From assembly GCA_963971535.1 (NCBI GenBank), contig OZ020589.1, positions 81,289,184 through 81,353,183 of the forward strand: DNA of 64,000 nt, written 5' to 3'. Source of the stretch: Notolepis coatsorum (Eukaryota > Chordata > Actinopteri > Aulopiformes > Paralepididae). Shown here piece after piece: positions 22,521 through 35,735 of this stretch; the stretch's first letter is position 1, and each line of letters starts with the position of its first letter. The notes beneath the pieces are model-generated. The model made no database searches. It saw only the letters and a program-made list of their open reading frames with translations, and was not told the origin of the DNA. Made by a program: the position numbers and the translations under genes.

Positions 22521-23427
22521 ATGGCTAGCAAAACCAGGCCTACATCAATCCCGAAAGCCTCGGGCACCGTTGGGGCCGGGACGCCCAAAATGGCTGCGCC
22601 AGATATGCATTTCACCTCCATCATGCAAGCCATCAAAGACTCGGAACAACGGTTGATGTCAAAGATAGAAAGCACGGTGGCTATAATAACCACGGAACTG
22701 TACGCTAAGATGGGAGACCTCTCCGACGAACTACGAAGAGAAATAGCTACCGTGCGTTCGGAACAACACAAGGCTATAGATCAGGCTAACCAAGATATCA
22801 AGCTACAGGCTACAGCTATACAAGCATTATAGAGTCCTCGAGCTAGAAACAGAGGTGAAATCGATGAAATCTGATATCAAACAACTAACGGCCAAAGCAA
22901 ATGACCTTGAGTCCAGACAACGCAGAGACAATTGTCGGATAATTGGAGTAGATGAATGTTTTGGAGGTGCGCGTATGGAAGAAACGGTGGCTAAGCTGCT
23001 CCAAGATTCACTCAACCTGGACTACACCCCGACGATTGACCGAGCGCACAGGAGTCTGCAACCCAAGCCAAAGGATGGGGAACCCCCGCGACAGATTGTG
23101 ATCAAATTCCACTACTTCCAGGAGAAGGTGGATATCCTGAGGAAGGCATCGACTCAACGACCCATCCACCACAACAAGAAACAGATCTACATCTTCCCAG
23201 ATTACACAATGGCAGTAAGGAAACAGCGGGCGGCCTTCAAGGAGGCTAGAGAGATGCTACGCAGCTGCCCGAATATCAGGTTTGGTCTGCTGTTCCCGGC
23301 GATGTTGAAAATCACATCTCCTAAAGGGGAGCAGAAATCGTTCGACGACCCATCCGAGGCGGAGGATTATATAACCAGGCATCTGAAAACGAGGGAATTG
23401 AACAAACAAGGAGAAGGTATCGGTTAG
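22521..23427 (+). pseudogene. LINE ORF1 protein remnant (copy B)
   Basis: ORF1 of copy B, with start ATG at 22521 (MASKTRPTSIPKASG). A flexible head is followed by a helical coiled-coil-like region (about 22640-22900) rich in Lys, Glu and Gln. An RRM-like segment follows (RRDNCRIIGVDE near 22922), then the basic C-terminal domain (VIKFHYFQEKVDILRKA, then FPDYTMAV and IRFGLLFPAMLKIT) to the stop at 23427. This order matches L1 ORF1 proteins. The only break I see is a frameshift near 22826-22834, with an immediate TAG in the first frame, so the copy is less decayed than ORF1 of copy A. Confidence 0.82.
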
Positions 23428-24814
23428 CCAGCTATAGCAATATCGCAGCTATCCTTACTGTTACTGCCTGCCGAAGCCAGTCAAGCTAAACTTTATTATT
23501 ATGACAACAGTTAACAGAGGTTGTTACAATGAATGTGTTTGTGTATATTGGGATTGTGCTATGGACTTGATATAGACATTAATTTGCAATAGCCACTGCT
23601 CGCTGCTAACTCGGGTCCGGAGCGGACTGTGTATATGATATCTCTGGGACAGACTGATGACGTCGTATCTATGGGACCAATGCTCTCGGCATCTCGACTA
23701 TTCAGCGGTGATGGAGGCTAAGAGGAGGTAGAGGGCGCTGAATGTCAAAATATAATTTCACCTACCATATTAATACCCTCTTACATATATGTGTGTGTGT
23801 GTATATGTATATATATATATGAGTGCATGGTTGTGTGGGTGTGTGTGTGTGTGTGCTCAATATTCCATTTACCCTGCCTTACATAGATAGTTGTTGGTGG
23901 ATGCATGCATTGTGTGAATCTACCTTTTTCTGTACTACACTGCTGCGGTGTGTGTGTGTATGTGTGTGTGTGTATAGGTGCACGCACACATTCATATATA
24001 TATATTATAGGAGGTGGTGGTTGCACATATATGCGTGCAATTATTATTTCTTTATTATTATTATTATTATTATTACTATTATTATTATTATTTTAATAGG
24101 AGGGAGAGGGCACACAATGTTTAGTCAAATATGGGCTGAAATGGCCAAATATAATTTCACTTGCCATATTAATACTCTTACAGGTATGTGTGTGTGTATA
24201 TGTGTGTATGGTTGTATGGGTGGGCGTATGTATGTGTATGTGCTCTCTCACTATTTCATTTATCCTGTTCTACCACTCAGGATATAGTTGTCGGTGGATA
24301 CATGTGTTGTGTGGATCTACCCTATTTTGGTACTACATTACCAGCATGGGTGAGTGTGTGGGTGTGTGTATATATGTATATGTGCATTTATTATTTCTAT
24401 ATTATTTAATTTCTTTGAGACCTAACAAGCAAAACCTGAATGCAAACATATGACTACTGTTGAGAGGTTATACCAGGAATTTAAAGTCTAGAGGACGGTT
24501 ATATTTGTTACTATGCCTTAATTGTTCTATTCGTGCACAGCTTTTATACGGAGTGAGTTGGGTACTTAGTGTTTTTGTTAGATGGTATGCTCAGTCGGTG
24601 TTAGAGCAACCTACTTAATGGGGCATGGTGCCTCTGGGGAGGGGTATCGAGGGCTGTTTGATCGGTACTGGACAAGTATTCTGGGGAGGGGGGAGGGAAT
24701 GGGGGATTATGTCATTTTTTGTTTTTCTTTCCAGTCGACTCGCTCTGTTTTATTTTTATTTTCACGCTCACGCTCGGAACTCACTGGGACCTTAACAAGT
24801 GGATATATGTTATG
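23428..24814. other. Inter-ORF spacer of L1 copy B with microsatellites
   Basis: Noncoding spacer. Holds TG/TA-rich microsatellite patches at about 23785-24006 and 24184-24386 and an ATT-type run at about 24050-24092. Two segments resemble each other: a TGTG-rich block followed by ATTCCATTTACC/ATTTCATTTATCC and a GTTGTTGGTGGAT/GTTGTCGGTGGAT motif (about 23835-23905 and 24185-24305), so the expanded spacer may contain an old duplication. Confidence 0.55.
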
Positions 24815-25316
24815 GTGTTTTTTTTTTTTTTTTTTTAATCTTTTTCCCCCTCCATTTTCCTCCGATTTTCTCCCATCCCAATGTTAGTCGTATGCCAATT
24901 CCCAGTCCCTTCCTGGTCGCTGCGCACTTACCCCCCACAGTCAGATCATCTGGGAGAGTGGAGGCTACCACGTGCTTCCTCCGACACACGTCCAGCCAAT
25001 CACCGCTTCTTTTCACCTGGCAGCGCGGATTCTCATCGAGAGGGCGTAGCGTGTGGGAGGATCACCCTATCCCCCTCAAGTCCTATCCGCGCTTAGCAGG
25101 CACCCCGACCGAACTGTAGGAGTCGCTGTTTACAACGACCCGGACCCACCCCGCCAGCTTCTCCCACCCTCTAATACAGCCAATTGTATTAGTGCAGACG
25201 GCCAGCCAAGCTGGTGACAACCCCGGAGCTGTGAGCTGGATTCGAACAGGCGAATCCAGCTCACAGCTCCGGGGTTGGTGACGAACGCAATCTCCGCTCG
25301 GCCACCTAACCGCCTT
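24815..25316 (-). mobile_element. tRNA-derived SINE, copy 2
   Basis: A minus-strand SINE with a 9-bp target duplication TATGTTATG at 24806-24814 and 25317-25325. The head (from 25316 on the minus strand) carries a perfect A-box TGGCCGAGCGG (25294-25304) and a B-box-like TGTTCGAATCC next to a palindrome. The tail is a long T run on the plus strand (24818-24836). Its body matches SINE copy 1 at 11074-11550 in several blocks. Confidence 0.85.
25218..25277. repeat. 27-bp perfect palindrome with 6-base loop
   Basis: 25218-25244 and 25251-25277 are exact reverse complements around the loop AACAGG. The arms include GGAGCTGTGAGCTGGATTCG. It sits inside the tRNA-like head of SINE copy 2, at the B box. 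Confidence 0.92.
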
Positions 25317-25376
25317 TATGTTATGTGTTCTACTCCAAACGGATTACATTCAGGCATACTGCAGCCTTTTTAGACT

Positions 25377-26265
25377 ATGGCTAATTTGAACATCTTGATC
25401 TGGAATTCAGGGGGGCTTAATATCAATCATAAGCGCACAAGTGTACTTACATGGATGAAAAGGCAGGAGGTCGATGTGGCTTTGCTGAGTGAAACGCATC
25501 TTTTAAAGGCTGACAGTGCAAGACTTGCAAACAAATTTTATCACAACATAAGCTCCTCTTCTTTTAGCACTAAGTCTCGTGGAGTAGCCATAGTAGCTAA
25601 GCAAAAGCTGAATATTAAATTATTAGACGTGTGGTCTGATGCAGAAGGACGAATCACTATAGCAAAAATGGAATACACTAACAGGAAAATTGCTCTTATA
25701 GCTGCATACGCCCCTAATGTGTATGACGCACAATGTTATACTGCACTCACTACAGAGATGCTGAAACTACCTGAGTACTCATTCATAGTGGGTGCTGATT
25801 TCAATGCCATGTGGGATCCATTGGTTGATAAATCCGGAGATGCAGTAACCCACGATCAAAAGCAGGCGTCCGCGGCCCTACGTGGCTGGTCTAAAGATAC
25901 AGGGGTTAGGGATATGTGGCGGGTACTCAACCCAACCTCGCGAGACTACTCTTTCTTCTCCACGAGACATAAGACTTTCTCCAGAATTATTATGTCTTCT
26001 CCTCCCCTAGGCTATTCAAGAGTTTTGACGTTGACTTGAAGCCAATTGCACTGTCAGACCAGAAATACATCCTCCTTAAGGGTTCACTCAGTAAAATAAC
26101 GTCCTGTGCCCCTAGATGGCGCTTTAACTCAACGCTGCTGAAGAACGAGGAATTTAACCTACAGTTTAAGGAGAAGCTCATTGAATTCATGCAGTTTAAT
26201 GCTGGATCGGTACAGGACCCCAACATTTTGTGGAATTCGGTTAAGGGGTTTATTAGAAGTAACAC
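25377..26265 (+). pseudogene. LINE ORF2, endonuclease part (copy B)
   Basis: Start of ORF2 of copy B: MANLNILIWNSGG at 25377, then the endonuclease motifs ALLSETHLL, YAPN, VGADFNAMW and the end of the domain (KTFSRI near 25975). The frame shifts near 25985-25992, where the conserved block after SRI lost its frame; the continuation is read in the frame of the segment starting at 26036 (LSDQKYILLKGSL, then APRWRFNSTLL). The coding sequence is cut at 26265 by the gypsy element and continues at 31641 after the duplicated AACAC. Alignment with copy A leaves no doubt about identity. Confidence 0.88.
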
Positions 26266-27161
26266 TGTTAGGGTTTGTAACCGACCTCAAACGCAACGGC
26301 AACAGAGAGAGTTGTTCAGAGTTAGCCAAAGCAAGGGCGTATTTATTTTCAGAGTTACAAGATGGAATGAAGTTGAGCAACCGAACAAACGGGGAATCTG
26401 GCATGTGAAGATTGTTGCGGCTCTGCAGATACTCCCAGTAGGTGGTGGTGAGGAATTGGCTTGTGACGTCTGAAGCGGCTCTGCAGATCCTCCCAGCTTT
26501 CACTCCCGGTGGAAACGGAGAGAGAGAGAAATCAGAGTTAGCCCAGCGCACAACAGAAGCAGAGAGGTGACTGATCCAGTATATATCCAAGTGACTTGAT
26601 CTTCGGTGTACCACACACAAGTTTAGCAGAGTCCAGAGAAAAAACAATACGGTAATCCAAAGTGTAAATCCAACACAAAAATAGGTGAGAACAGTACAAA
26701 CAAAAAAACGGGATCTCTTCGGTGTTTCACAAACACACAAAAAACTGATGATCCAAAAAGAACTGTTTCCAAAAACTCACCAGGGCGCAACGCGTAAATC
26801 GGGCAGATAACGAGGCGCAGCTCCGAACGGGGAACCAGGTTCTCCACAGGGATTCTCCACGAAAGTCCTGGAGAGCAAAAGACAGGAAACAGCGACAGGG
26901 AAGGCAGGCAAATGCAGGAGTAATTCAGAACGATCCAACATCGATAGTAGGGGGATCAGAGTATATAAAGCCACAGGGCGCTGATTACAAGCTGTGACAG
27001 CTGCGGGATGAAATTGATACTTGCTCCAGAAGCGTGTGGCGGGGAAAGCACCAATCAACACGGCACCTTACAGGAACGGAGCGTGTGGCGGGGAATGCAA
27101 TTAATCAACAAAGTACCTTAAAGGAACGGAGCGTGTGGCGGGGAGCGGACCAAACCTCACA
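26266..27161 (-). repeat. LTR of sushi-type element, left (3' LTR)
   Basis: 896 bp, beginning TGTTAGGG and ending CTCACA on the plus strand. In the element's sense this is the 3' LTR. The polypurine tract (GGAGGGGGGGG on the minus strand) lies just inside, at about 27164-27176. Confidence 0.93.
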
Positions 27162-29727
27162 GTACCCCCCCCTCCACGGGGGAAGTGAACTGGGGCCCCC
27201 GGTCCGAGACGACGTCCTGGGGAAAACCATGGAGGCGAAACACGTGGCGTGTCAGGAGGTCCGCCGTCTCAGCCGCCGAGGGAAGCTTGGGAAGGGCCAC
27301 GAGGTGAACCCCCTTGCTGAACCGATCCACCACGGTCAGAAGGCACGTGTTCCCCTGGGAGGAGGGAAGACCCGTGACGAAGTCCAGCGCCACATGTGAC
27401 CAAGGACGGCTCGGAATGGGAAGCGGCTGCAATAGCCCGGAGGGTGCCTGGTGGGAGGCCTTGCTGCGGGCGCAGACTGCGCAGGCCAGTACGAACTCCT
27501 TGACGTCGTTCCTCATGGTGGGCCACCAGAATCGACGAGCCAGGAAGGAGAACGTGCGATGAACGCCCGGGTGGCAGGCGAACCGGCTGGTATGGCCCCA
27601 CTGGAGGACCCGGGACCGGACTGAGTCGGGTACGAAGAGACGATGAACCGGTACATTGCCTGGAGCGCGATGGAAGCGTAGGGCACGCCTTACCACCCCC
27701 TCGATGCCCAAGGTGACTACTCCTACCACCCTGGCCTCTGGGAGGATGGGAGTCGGGTCCTCAGTGGTTGGAGCCCCCTTGGAGTGTAACCGGGACAGGG
27801 AGTCGGCCTTCGTGTTGCGGGAACCAGGGCAAAACATCAGCGAGAAGTCGAACCGACTGAGGAAGCTGGCCCATCTTGCCTGCCGGCCATTGAGGCGCTT
27901 GGAAGCACGGATGTACGTCAGGTTCTTGTGGTCCGTCCAAATGGTAAATGGCTCCTCGGCCCCCTCTAGCCAATGACGCCACTCCTCCAAGGCAGCCACA
28001 ACCGCCAGCAGCTCCCGATTGCCGATGTCATAGTTCCTCTCGGCAGGGAGGAACCGACGCGAGTAGAAGGCGCATGGATGTACCTTCTGGTCTGTTGCCG
28101 ACCGCTGGGACAAGATAGCTCCCAGTCCAGTATCCGAGGCGTCCACCTCTACGATGAACTGTCTCTTGGGGTCTGGATGGAGCAAGATCGGGGCGGAAGT
28201 GAACCTCTTCTTGAGGGAGCGGAACGCAGCACACGCCGCTGGGGACCAGTCGAACGGCAGGGCGGGAGAGGTCAGTCTGGTAAGCGGTTCCGCCACTTGA
28301 CTGTAGTTCCGGATGAACCTTCGGTAGAAGTTGGCGAACCCGAGGAAGCTCTGTAACTCCTTCCGAGAGGTGGGTTCCGGCCACTCCTCCACGGCCCGGA
28401 TCTTGCGAGGATCAGCTCGGGTCAAGCCTCTCTCCACGATGAAGCCCAGGTAATCAACGGAGTCGGAGTGGAATCGGCACTTCTCCGCCTTGACGAAGAG
28501 CCGATTGTGGAGGAGGCGCTCCAGCACACGGCGGACATGCTGGATGTGTTCCTCGAGGGTCTTGGAGAAGATGAGGATGTCGTCTAGGTATACTACCACA
28601 AACTCCTCCAGCATGTCACGAAGGACGTCGTTCATGAGCGCCTGGAATACCGCCGGAGCGTTGGTGAGGCCGAACGGCATCACCAGGTACTCGTAGTGGC
28701 CCCTGGGAGTCTTGAAAGCGGTCTTCCATTCATCGCCCTCTAGGATACGGACTAGATGGTAGGCACTCCGGTGGTCCAGCTTGGTAAAGACGGTAGCCTG
28801 GGTGAGAGGCTCGAAGGTGGAGTTCATGAGAGGTAGAGGTTACTTGTTCTTAATGGTGATCTTGTTGAGCTGGCGATAGTCGATGCAGGGTCGAAGGTCT
28901 CCGTCCTTCTTCCCAACAAAGACGAAACCGGCCGCCACAGGAGAGGAGGAATGCCGAATGAGTCCTGCTTCCAAGGACTCAGAGATGTATTGATCCATCG
29001 CTGCCTTCTCCGGGACGGTCAGACTGTAGAGGCGGCTGCCGGGAAGGGGAGCCCCTGAGTGGAGGTCGATGGCACAGTCGTAAGGCCGGTGAGGCGGAAG
29101 GGCCTGAGCCCTGGACTTACTGAAAACCTCCATGAGGTCGTGGTACTCGGGGGGTATGGTCGAGAGGTCCGGAGGCGGCTCACAAACGGATCTCCGGGGC
29201 GAGGGACAGGACGCCGCCTGAAGACACTGGGCATGACAGGAGGAGCTCCACCCCTTGATGGTACCGGAGGACCAGGCGATGTGGGGCTCGTGCAGCGCGA
29301 GCCAGGGCCGGCCCAGGACTACTGGGACAAGAGGGGATCTGGTGATAAAAAACTGGAGTCTCTCAACGTGGTTACCAGCAATGGTGAGCAGGACAGGGCA
29401 GGTGCGTTGAGTGATGTCAGCCAGGCGGTGTTGGTCCAATGCGAATACCTCCAATGGCCTCACTAGGTCCTCAAGTGGAATGTTGGCCCGGGTAGCAAAC
29501 TCGAAGTCTAGGAAACTCTCGTCAGCCCCCGAGTCAATGAGTGCCTCCACCGTGGCCCGTTGGTCCGCCCAGGCCAGGGTGACGCTCATCAGACGGCTAG
29601 GTGGTGCACGGTTCTGGGAACGAGAAAAACGGCTCACCAGGATCTCCCGGGGTCCCGGCGAGCCTGGTCTTTTGGCCGGGTAGGGCAGTTGACGATACGG
29701 TGTCCATCCCGACCGCAGTAGAGGCAA
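27157..29727 (-). pseudogene. Pol of sushi-type element: protease, RT, RNase H, truncated integrase
   Basis: Pol would cut the polyprotein, copy the RNA and insert the DNA. From 29727: an aspartic protease with [10 protein letters not shown] (Asp at about residue 65), then the reverse transcriptase start ([20 protein letters not shown]). A single in-frame TAA at about 28837-28839 interrupts the reverse transcriptase, and the same frame continues with the palm, catalytic YLDD (about 28588), RNase H ([14 protein letters not shown]) and an integrase HHCC zinc domain (HPGVH, then CAVCARSK). The integrase has its first two catalytic positions (ALDFVTG and VVSDRGPQF) but then jumps into sequence next to the 3' LTR. 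The third acidic residue and the C-terminal region are deleted. Otherwise well preserved. Confidence 0.92.
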
Positions 29728-30734
29728 AGGCCGGACCTGAACCTCGCCTCCCGTTCAGCTTGGCTAAGATGAGAACGTCCCAGCTGCATGGGTTCCTCCC
29801 CGAGCACCGAACGGGAGGGGAAAGAGCCACCAGTCGTGTTGGGAGCAGGGCGACCCGCAGTACCGTCACGTGTACGGGGGGTCCGGAGTACCTCTGGAGG
29901 TCCCTGTCGGGTTCTCTCACATCTTCTCTCCTGGAGGCGTCCGTCGATGCGAATGGCGAGGCTGAACAGGTCCTCGAGGGACTCAGGTTCCTCACGGGTC
30001 GCGAGCTGGTCCCTGACTGCGTCATTGAGCCCCCTCATGAAGGTGAGACGAAGTGCTTGATCGTTCCAACCGCTCTCCGTTGCCGCCAGTCTGAACTCTA
30101 GCACGTAGTCGGTGACCCTGCCACTGCCCTGCCGGAAGGTACCCAACCAGGCTCCAGGGTCCTGGCCACGGGCTGGGTGGTGGAAAACCCTGCGGAGCTC
30201 AGCCACGAAGTCTGGGTAGGAAAAACAGAAATCTGCCCTCATTGCCCAGGAGGCAGTGACCCACTGGGCTGCCCGGCCTGAGAGCAAGTTAGTCATGTAA
30301 GCCACTAGGGCTCCCCTTGAAGTGAATCGACTGGGTTGATGACGAAAAACCAACTCACATTGCATGATGAATGTGGCACAATCCTCGAAGTTACCATCGA
30401 ACAACCGTGGTTCGGAGAGACGGGGCTCCCGAGGTGCGGGATCGGGAGGCGCGGGGCCTGCCAGGGCTGCGGGTGATGCTCCGGCCGAGGCTCCTGAAGG
30501 AAGTGGGGTTACAAGCAAGGTGTTAACGGTTTCACTCAGCGCTTGTAAGTGGAGGAGAATATTAGACTGCTGGCTAGCCAGAGAGCCAAGGGACCCCTGA
30601 ATAGGCAGGACCTGCTCTCGGAGCTCCTGTACAGCAGCCGCAGCCGCATCTAGCTGTAGGCTGTGGTCGTTGGTTAACTCTATCTGGACTGCCAACGCTG
30701 TTCTGACCCTCTCTGTGTCGGCTGAGGTCGTCAT
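29634..30734 (-). CDS. Gag of sushi-type element
   Basis: A 366-codon intact ORF whose ATG lies 13 bases after the 5' LTR. It would form the particle and bind the element's RNA. The first half is helical ([19 protein letters not shown]), followed by a Pro/Ala-rich linker. A capsid-like region follows ([21 protein letters not shown], then [15 protein letters not shown]). A CCHC zinc knuckle ([14 protein letters not shown]) lies at about residues 337-350, just before the end. The last 94 bases overlap the pol ORF in another frame, so pol expression would need a ribosomal frameshift or similar. Its zinc knuckle is in the usual place for this group. Confidence 0.9.
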   Translation of the reverse strand: MTTSADTERVRTALAVQIELTNDHSLQLDAAAAAVQELREQVLPIQGSLGSLASQQSNILLHLQALSETVNTLLVTPLPSGASAGASPAALAGPAPPDPAPREPRLSEPRLFDGNFEDCATFIMQCELVFRHQPSRFTSRGALVAYMTNLLSGRAAQWVTASWAMRADFCFSYPDFVAELRRVFHHPARGQDPGAWLGTFRQGSGRVTDYVLEFRLAATESGWNDQALRLTFMRGLNDAVRDQLATREEPESLEDLFSLAIRIDGRLQERRCERTRQGPPEVLRTPRTRDGTAGRPAPNTTGGSFPSRSVLGEEPMQLGRSHLSQAEREARFRSGLCLYCGRDGHRIVNCPTRPKDQARRDPGRSW

Positions 30735-30747
30735 GGTTGGATCGTAA

Positions 30748-31640
30748 TGTTAGGGTTTGTAACCGACCTCAAACGCAACGGCACAGAGAGAGTTGTTCAG
30801 AGTTAGCCAAAGCAAGGGCGTATTTATTTTCAGAGTTACAAGATGGAATGAAGTTGAGCAACCGAACAAACGGGGAATCTGGCATGTGAAGATTGTTGCG
30901 GCTCTGCAGATACTCCCAGTAGGTGGTGGTGAGGAATTGGCTTGTGACGTCTGAAGCGGCTCTGCAGATCCTCCCAGCTTTCACTCCCGGTGGAAACGGA
31001 GAGAGAGATAAATCAGAGTTAGCCCAGCGCACAACAGAAGCAGAGAGGTGACTGATCCAGTATATATCCAAGTGACTTGATCTTCGGTGTACCACACACA
31101 AGTTTAGCAGAGTCCAGAGAAAAAACAATACGGTAATCCAAAGTGTAAATCCAACACAAAAATAGGTGAGAACAGTACAAACAAAAACGGGATCTCTTCG
31201 GTGTTTCACAAACACACAAAAAACTGATGATCCAAAAAGAACTGTTTCCAAAAACTCACCAGAGCGCAACGCGTAAAGCTGGCAGATAACGAGGCGCAGC
31301 TCCGAACGGGGAACCAGGTTCTCCACAGGGATTCTCCACGAAAGTCCTGGAGAGCAAAAGACAGGAAACAGCGACGGGGAAGGCATGCAAATGCAGGAGT
31401 AATTCAGAACGATCCAACATCGATAGTAGGGGGATCAGAGTATATAAAGCCACAGGGCGCTGATTACAAGCTGTGACAGCTGCAGGATGAAATTGATACT
31501 TGCTCCAGAAGCGTGTGGCAGGGAAAGCACCAATCAACACGGCACCTTACAGGAACGGAGCGTGTGGCGGGGAATGCAATTAATCAACAAAGTACCTTAA
31601 AGGAACGGAGCGTGTGGCGGGGAGCGGACCAAACCTCACA
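30748..31640 (-). repeat. LTR of sushi-type element, right (5' LTR)
   Basis: 893 bp, near-identical to the left LTR. In the element's sense this is the 5' LTR and drives transcription. The minus strand has a TATATA box at 31446-31441, with the likely start near 31418. Confidence 0.93.
31409..31446 (-). promoter_or_regulatory. TATA box and predicted 5' end with self-priming complement
   Basis: On the minus strand, TATATA at 31446-31441 is followed 28 bases later by GTTGGATCGT (31418-31409). This is the exact complement of ACGATCCAAC, found directly after the 5' LTR (minus strand, 30745-30736). In Tf1/sushi elements the 5' end of the mRNA itself primes reverse transcription in this way. The exact transcription start is inferred, not seen. 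Confidence 0.7.
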
Positions 31641-33058
31641 AACACCACGTTATTTGCTTCCAATCTCCGCAAGGGTCGTCTCTCCAAGTTAGTGGAATTG
31701 GAAGAGCTTCATAAAACAATGATGTCTTCTATGCAGCACAGCTATTCTAGCCGACTGGAGCTCCAAATTAGGGTGGTGAAAAAGGAGATTAACTCTATTT
31801 TAGTTTGAGTTTCAAATGCACAGAACAAGACAACACTACTACTTTCATAGCTCTAGACCTAGTCACCTACTGGCTATGAAGATACGGGCCAGTGAACAAT
31901 TTGCAGATATCCCTGCCATTAAGAACCAACAGGGGGACATAACCACCAACCACAACAAAATCAACGATACATTTCGCTGGTTTTATTCCAACCTGTACGA
32001 GTCAGAAGTGGTCTATGATCATACCAAGCTGGAGGACTATCTTAGTCAAATTAACTTACCACGAATCTCAGAGGATGACGCTAAACGGTTAGCTGAACCT
32101 ATCACACTGGATGAGCTCAGGGAGGCAATTGCTGACATACAGCGGGGCAAGGCTCCTGGTTGGGACGGCATTCCACCGGAACTCTATACTGCGTTCTGGG
32201 ATGTACTCGGTCCCTTATTACTATCAATGATTTTACACTCAGTCGAAGAGGGCAATTTTTCCAGGGATGTCAATATGCCACTTATATCTGTCCTACTCAA
32301 GAAAGATAAGGATCCCACCGAATGTGGCAGCTATAGACCCTTAAGTCTCCTCGGAGCCAATCTCAAGCTATATGCTAAGGTGCTAGCCATCTGACTCCAA
32401 AAGCATATGACATCTCTAGTTAACCCCGATCAGACTGGCTTTATAAGAGGCTGACTGGTCACGGATAATATCAGACGGTTACTGCACGTGATTGATACCA
32501 GCAAGGATGTCGCAACCCCTACGGCTGTCATGTGCTTAGACGCGATGAAGGCCTTTGATAGATTGGAGTGGTCATATTTGTGGGCAGTCCTTAGAAGGAT
32601 GGGGTTAGGTGAGGGGTTCATTCACATGATCAAAGTTCTCTACACAGGGCCTTCGGCCATGATCTTAACAGGGAAACTCTGCTCACCACTCTTCCCTGTC
32701 TCGCGCTCTTCTAGACAGGGTTGTCCTCTTAGTCCCGGACTCTTTGCTTTATCACTCGAACATCTAGCTCAGTACATAAGACAATTCCAGATTATATCCC
32801 CTGTGTCAATTAAGGGCACACATCACCATATCAGTTTATACGCAGATGATGTACTCCTATTTATGCAGAACCCTGCCGTCTCTCTACCTCATCTTCTCCA
32901 AGTAATAGATGATTTTGGCAGTCTATCTGGATTTAAGATTAACTGGCCAAAATCAGCCTTCCTTCTACTCAATGAGACTGCGAAGGCAACCATCCTCCCA
33001 GCAAACATACTCATGGTAGAGCACTTTAAGTGTCTTGGGATTGAAATATTCCCAACAC
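31641..33058 (+). pseudogene. LINE ORF2, reverse transcriptase part (copy B)
   Basis: Continuation of copy B ORF2 after the gypsy element. It starts with the duplicated AACAC and restores the frame of the sequence before it. A frameshift or stop near 31806 separates the first 55 codons from the rest (31816 onward). Reverse transcriptase motifs follow: [53 protein letters not shown] and an intact catalytic YADD at 32839-32850. Two in-frame TGA codons (32392-32394 and 32452-32454) stand where copy A has an arginine codon, fitting CGA to TGA decay at CpG. The sequence stops at [10 protein letters not shown], so the C-terminal region with the Cys/His domain is missing. Confidence 0.88.
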
Positions 33059-33210
33059 AGCTCAGAACACAGCTCAGAACACAGAACACAGCTCAGAACA
33101 CATCTCAGAACACAGTTCAGAACACAGAACACATGCAGAACACAGCACAGAACACAGCTCAGCACACAGCTCAGAACACAGCTCAGAACACAGGACACCT
33201 CAGAACACAG

Positions 33211-33215
<5 letters not shown>
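33056..33215 (+). repeat. Minisatellite, CAGCTCAGAACA-type unit
   Basis: Irregular array of about a dozen units close to ACAGCTCAGAAC, with variants such as ACATCTCAGAAC and ACAGAACACATGC. It begins directly at the truncated end of L1 copy B. A few more units occur at 33458-33500. Confidence 0.85.
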
Positions 33216-34535
<1,320 letters not shown>

Positions 34536-34537
34536 AA

Positions 34538-35425
<888 letters not shown>

Positions 35426-35733
35426 TGTTATGTACTAGAGGCCTGATCACTCCTGTGTCACCGGGCATGCAGGTGAGGCCTGCCAATTAGCCAATTAGTG
35501 CTGATTGGTTACCTGCTGGGAGCTTTAAAGGCAGACCTAGTAACACACATGCAGTGTCTGTGCTTGGAGAAAGAGCTGTTAGGTTCTTCAGTCCTTGTCC
35601 GTTGGGTTTGCACTAGTACCTTAGTTACATTTACCTTAATAGTTCCTTGAGTTAGTAGCACTTTGAGTTAGAGCACAGGGTTTTGGTGTAGGTTTGCACA
35701 TAGGTTGCGTGCCCCTGAGCCAGGGTCGTAACA
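35426..35733 (+). repeat. 5' LTR of Gmr1-like element
   Basis: Starts TGTTATGTACTAG and ends GTCGTAACA. Near-identical to 39861-40167; I see substitutions at the TGTAGG/TGTTGG, GCGTG/GAGTG and GTCGT/GTTGT positions. Confidence 0.93.
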
Positions 35734-35735
35734 GT

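Larger units (their letters stand above)
26266..31640 (-). mobile_element. Ty3/gypsy LTR retrotransposon, Tf1/sushi type
   Basis: A 5.4-kb minus-strand LTR element with LTRs at both ends (26266-27161 and 30748-31640) and a 5-bp target duplication AACAC (26261-26265 and 31641-31645). In coding order: LTR, gag (30734-29634), pol with protease and reverse transcriptase (29727 onward), RNase H, truncated integrase, LTR. The LTRs differ at roughly a dozen positions by eye, suggesting a fairly recent insertion. Integrase is cut short and pol has one stop. Features around the priming site fit the self-priming Tf1/sushi group. Confidence 0.92.
22500..33058 (+). mobile_element. L1/Tx1-type LINE, copy B, interrupted twice
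   Basis: A second plus-strand L1/Tx1-type LINE, closely related to copy A. ORF1 is at 22521-23427 and ORF2 starts at 25377. A SINE (24815-25316) lies in the inter-ORF spacer and a gypsy element (26266-31640) lies in ORF2. The last third of ORF2 is missing: the sequence ends at the block [10 protein letters not shown] near 33058, where a minisatellite begins. Confidence 0.85.

Noticed and set aside
25246..25310. Possible genuine tRNA gene on the minus strand
   Set aside because: The A box is perfect, but the rest does not fold as a tRNA. The palindrome disrupts the B-box side, and the sequence is the head of a SINE with a target duplication.
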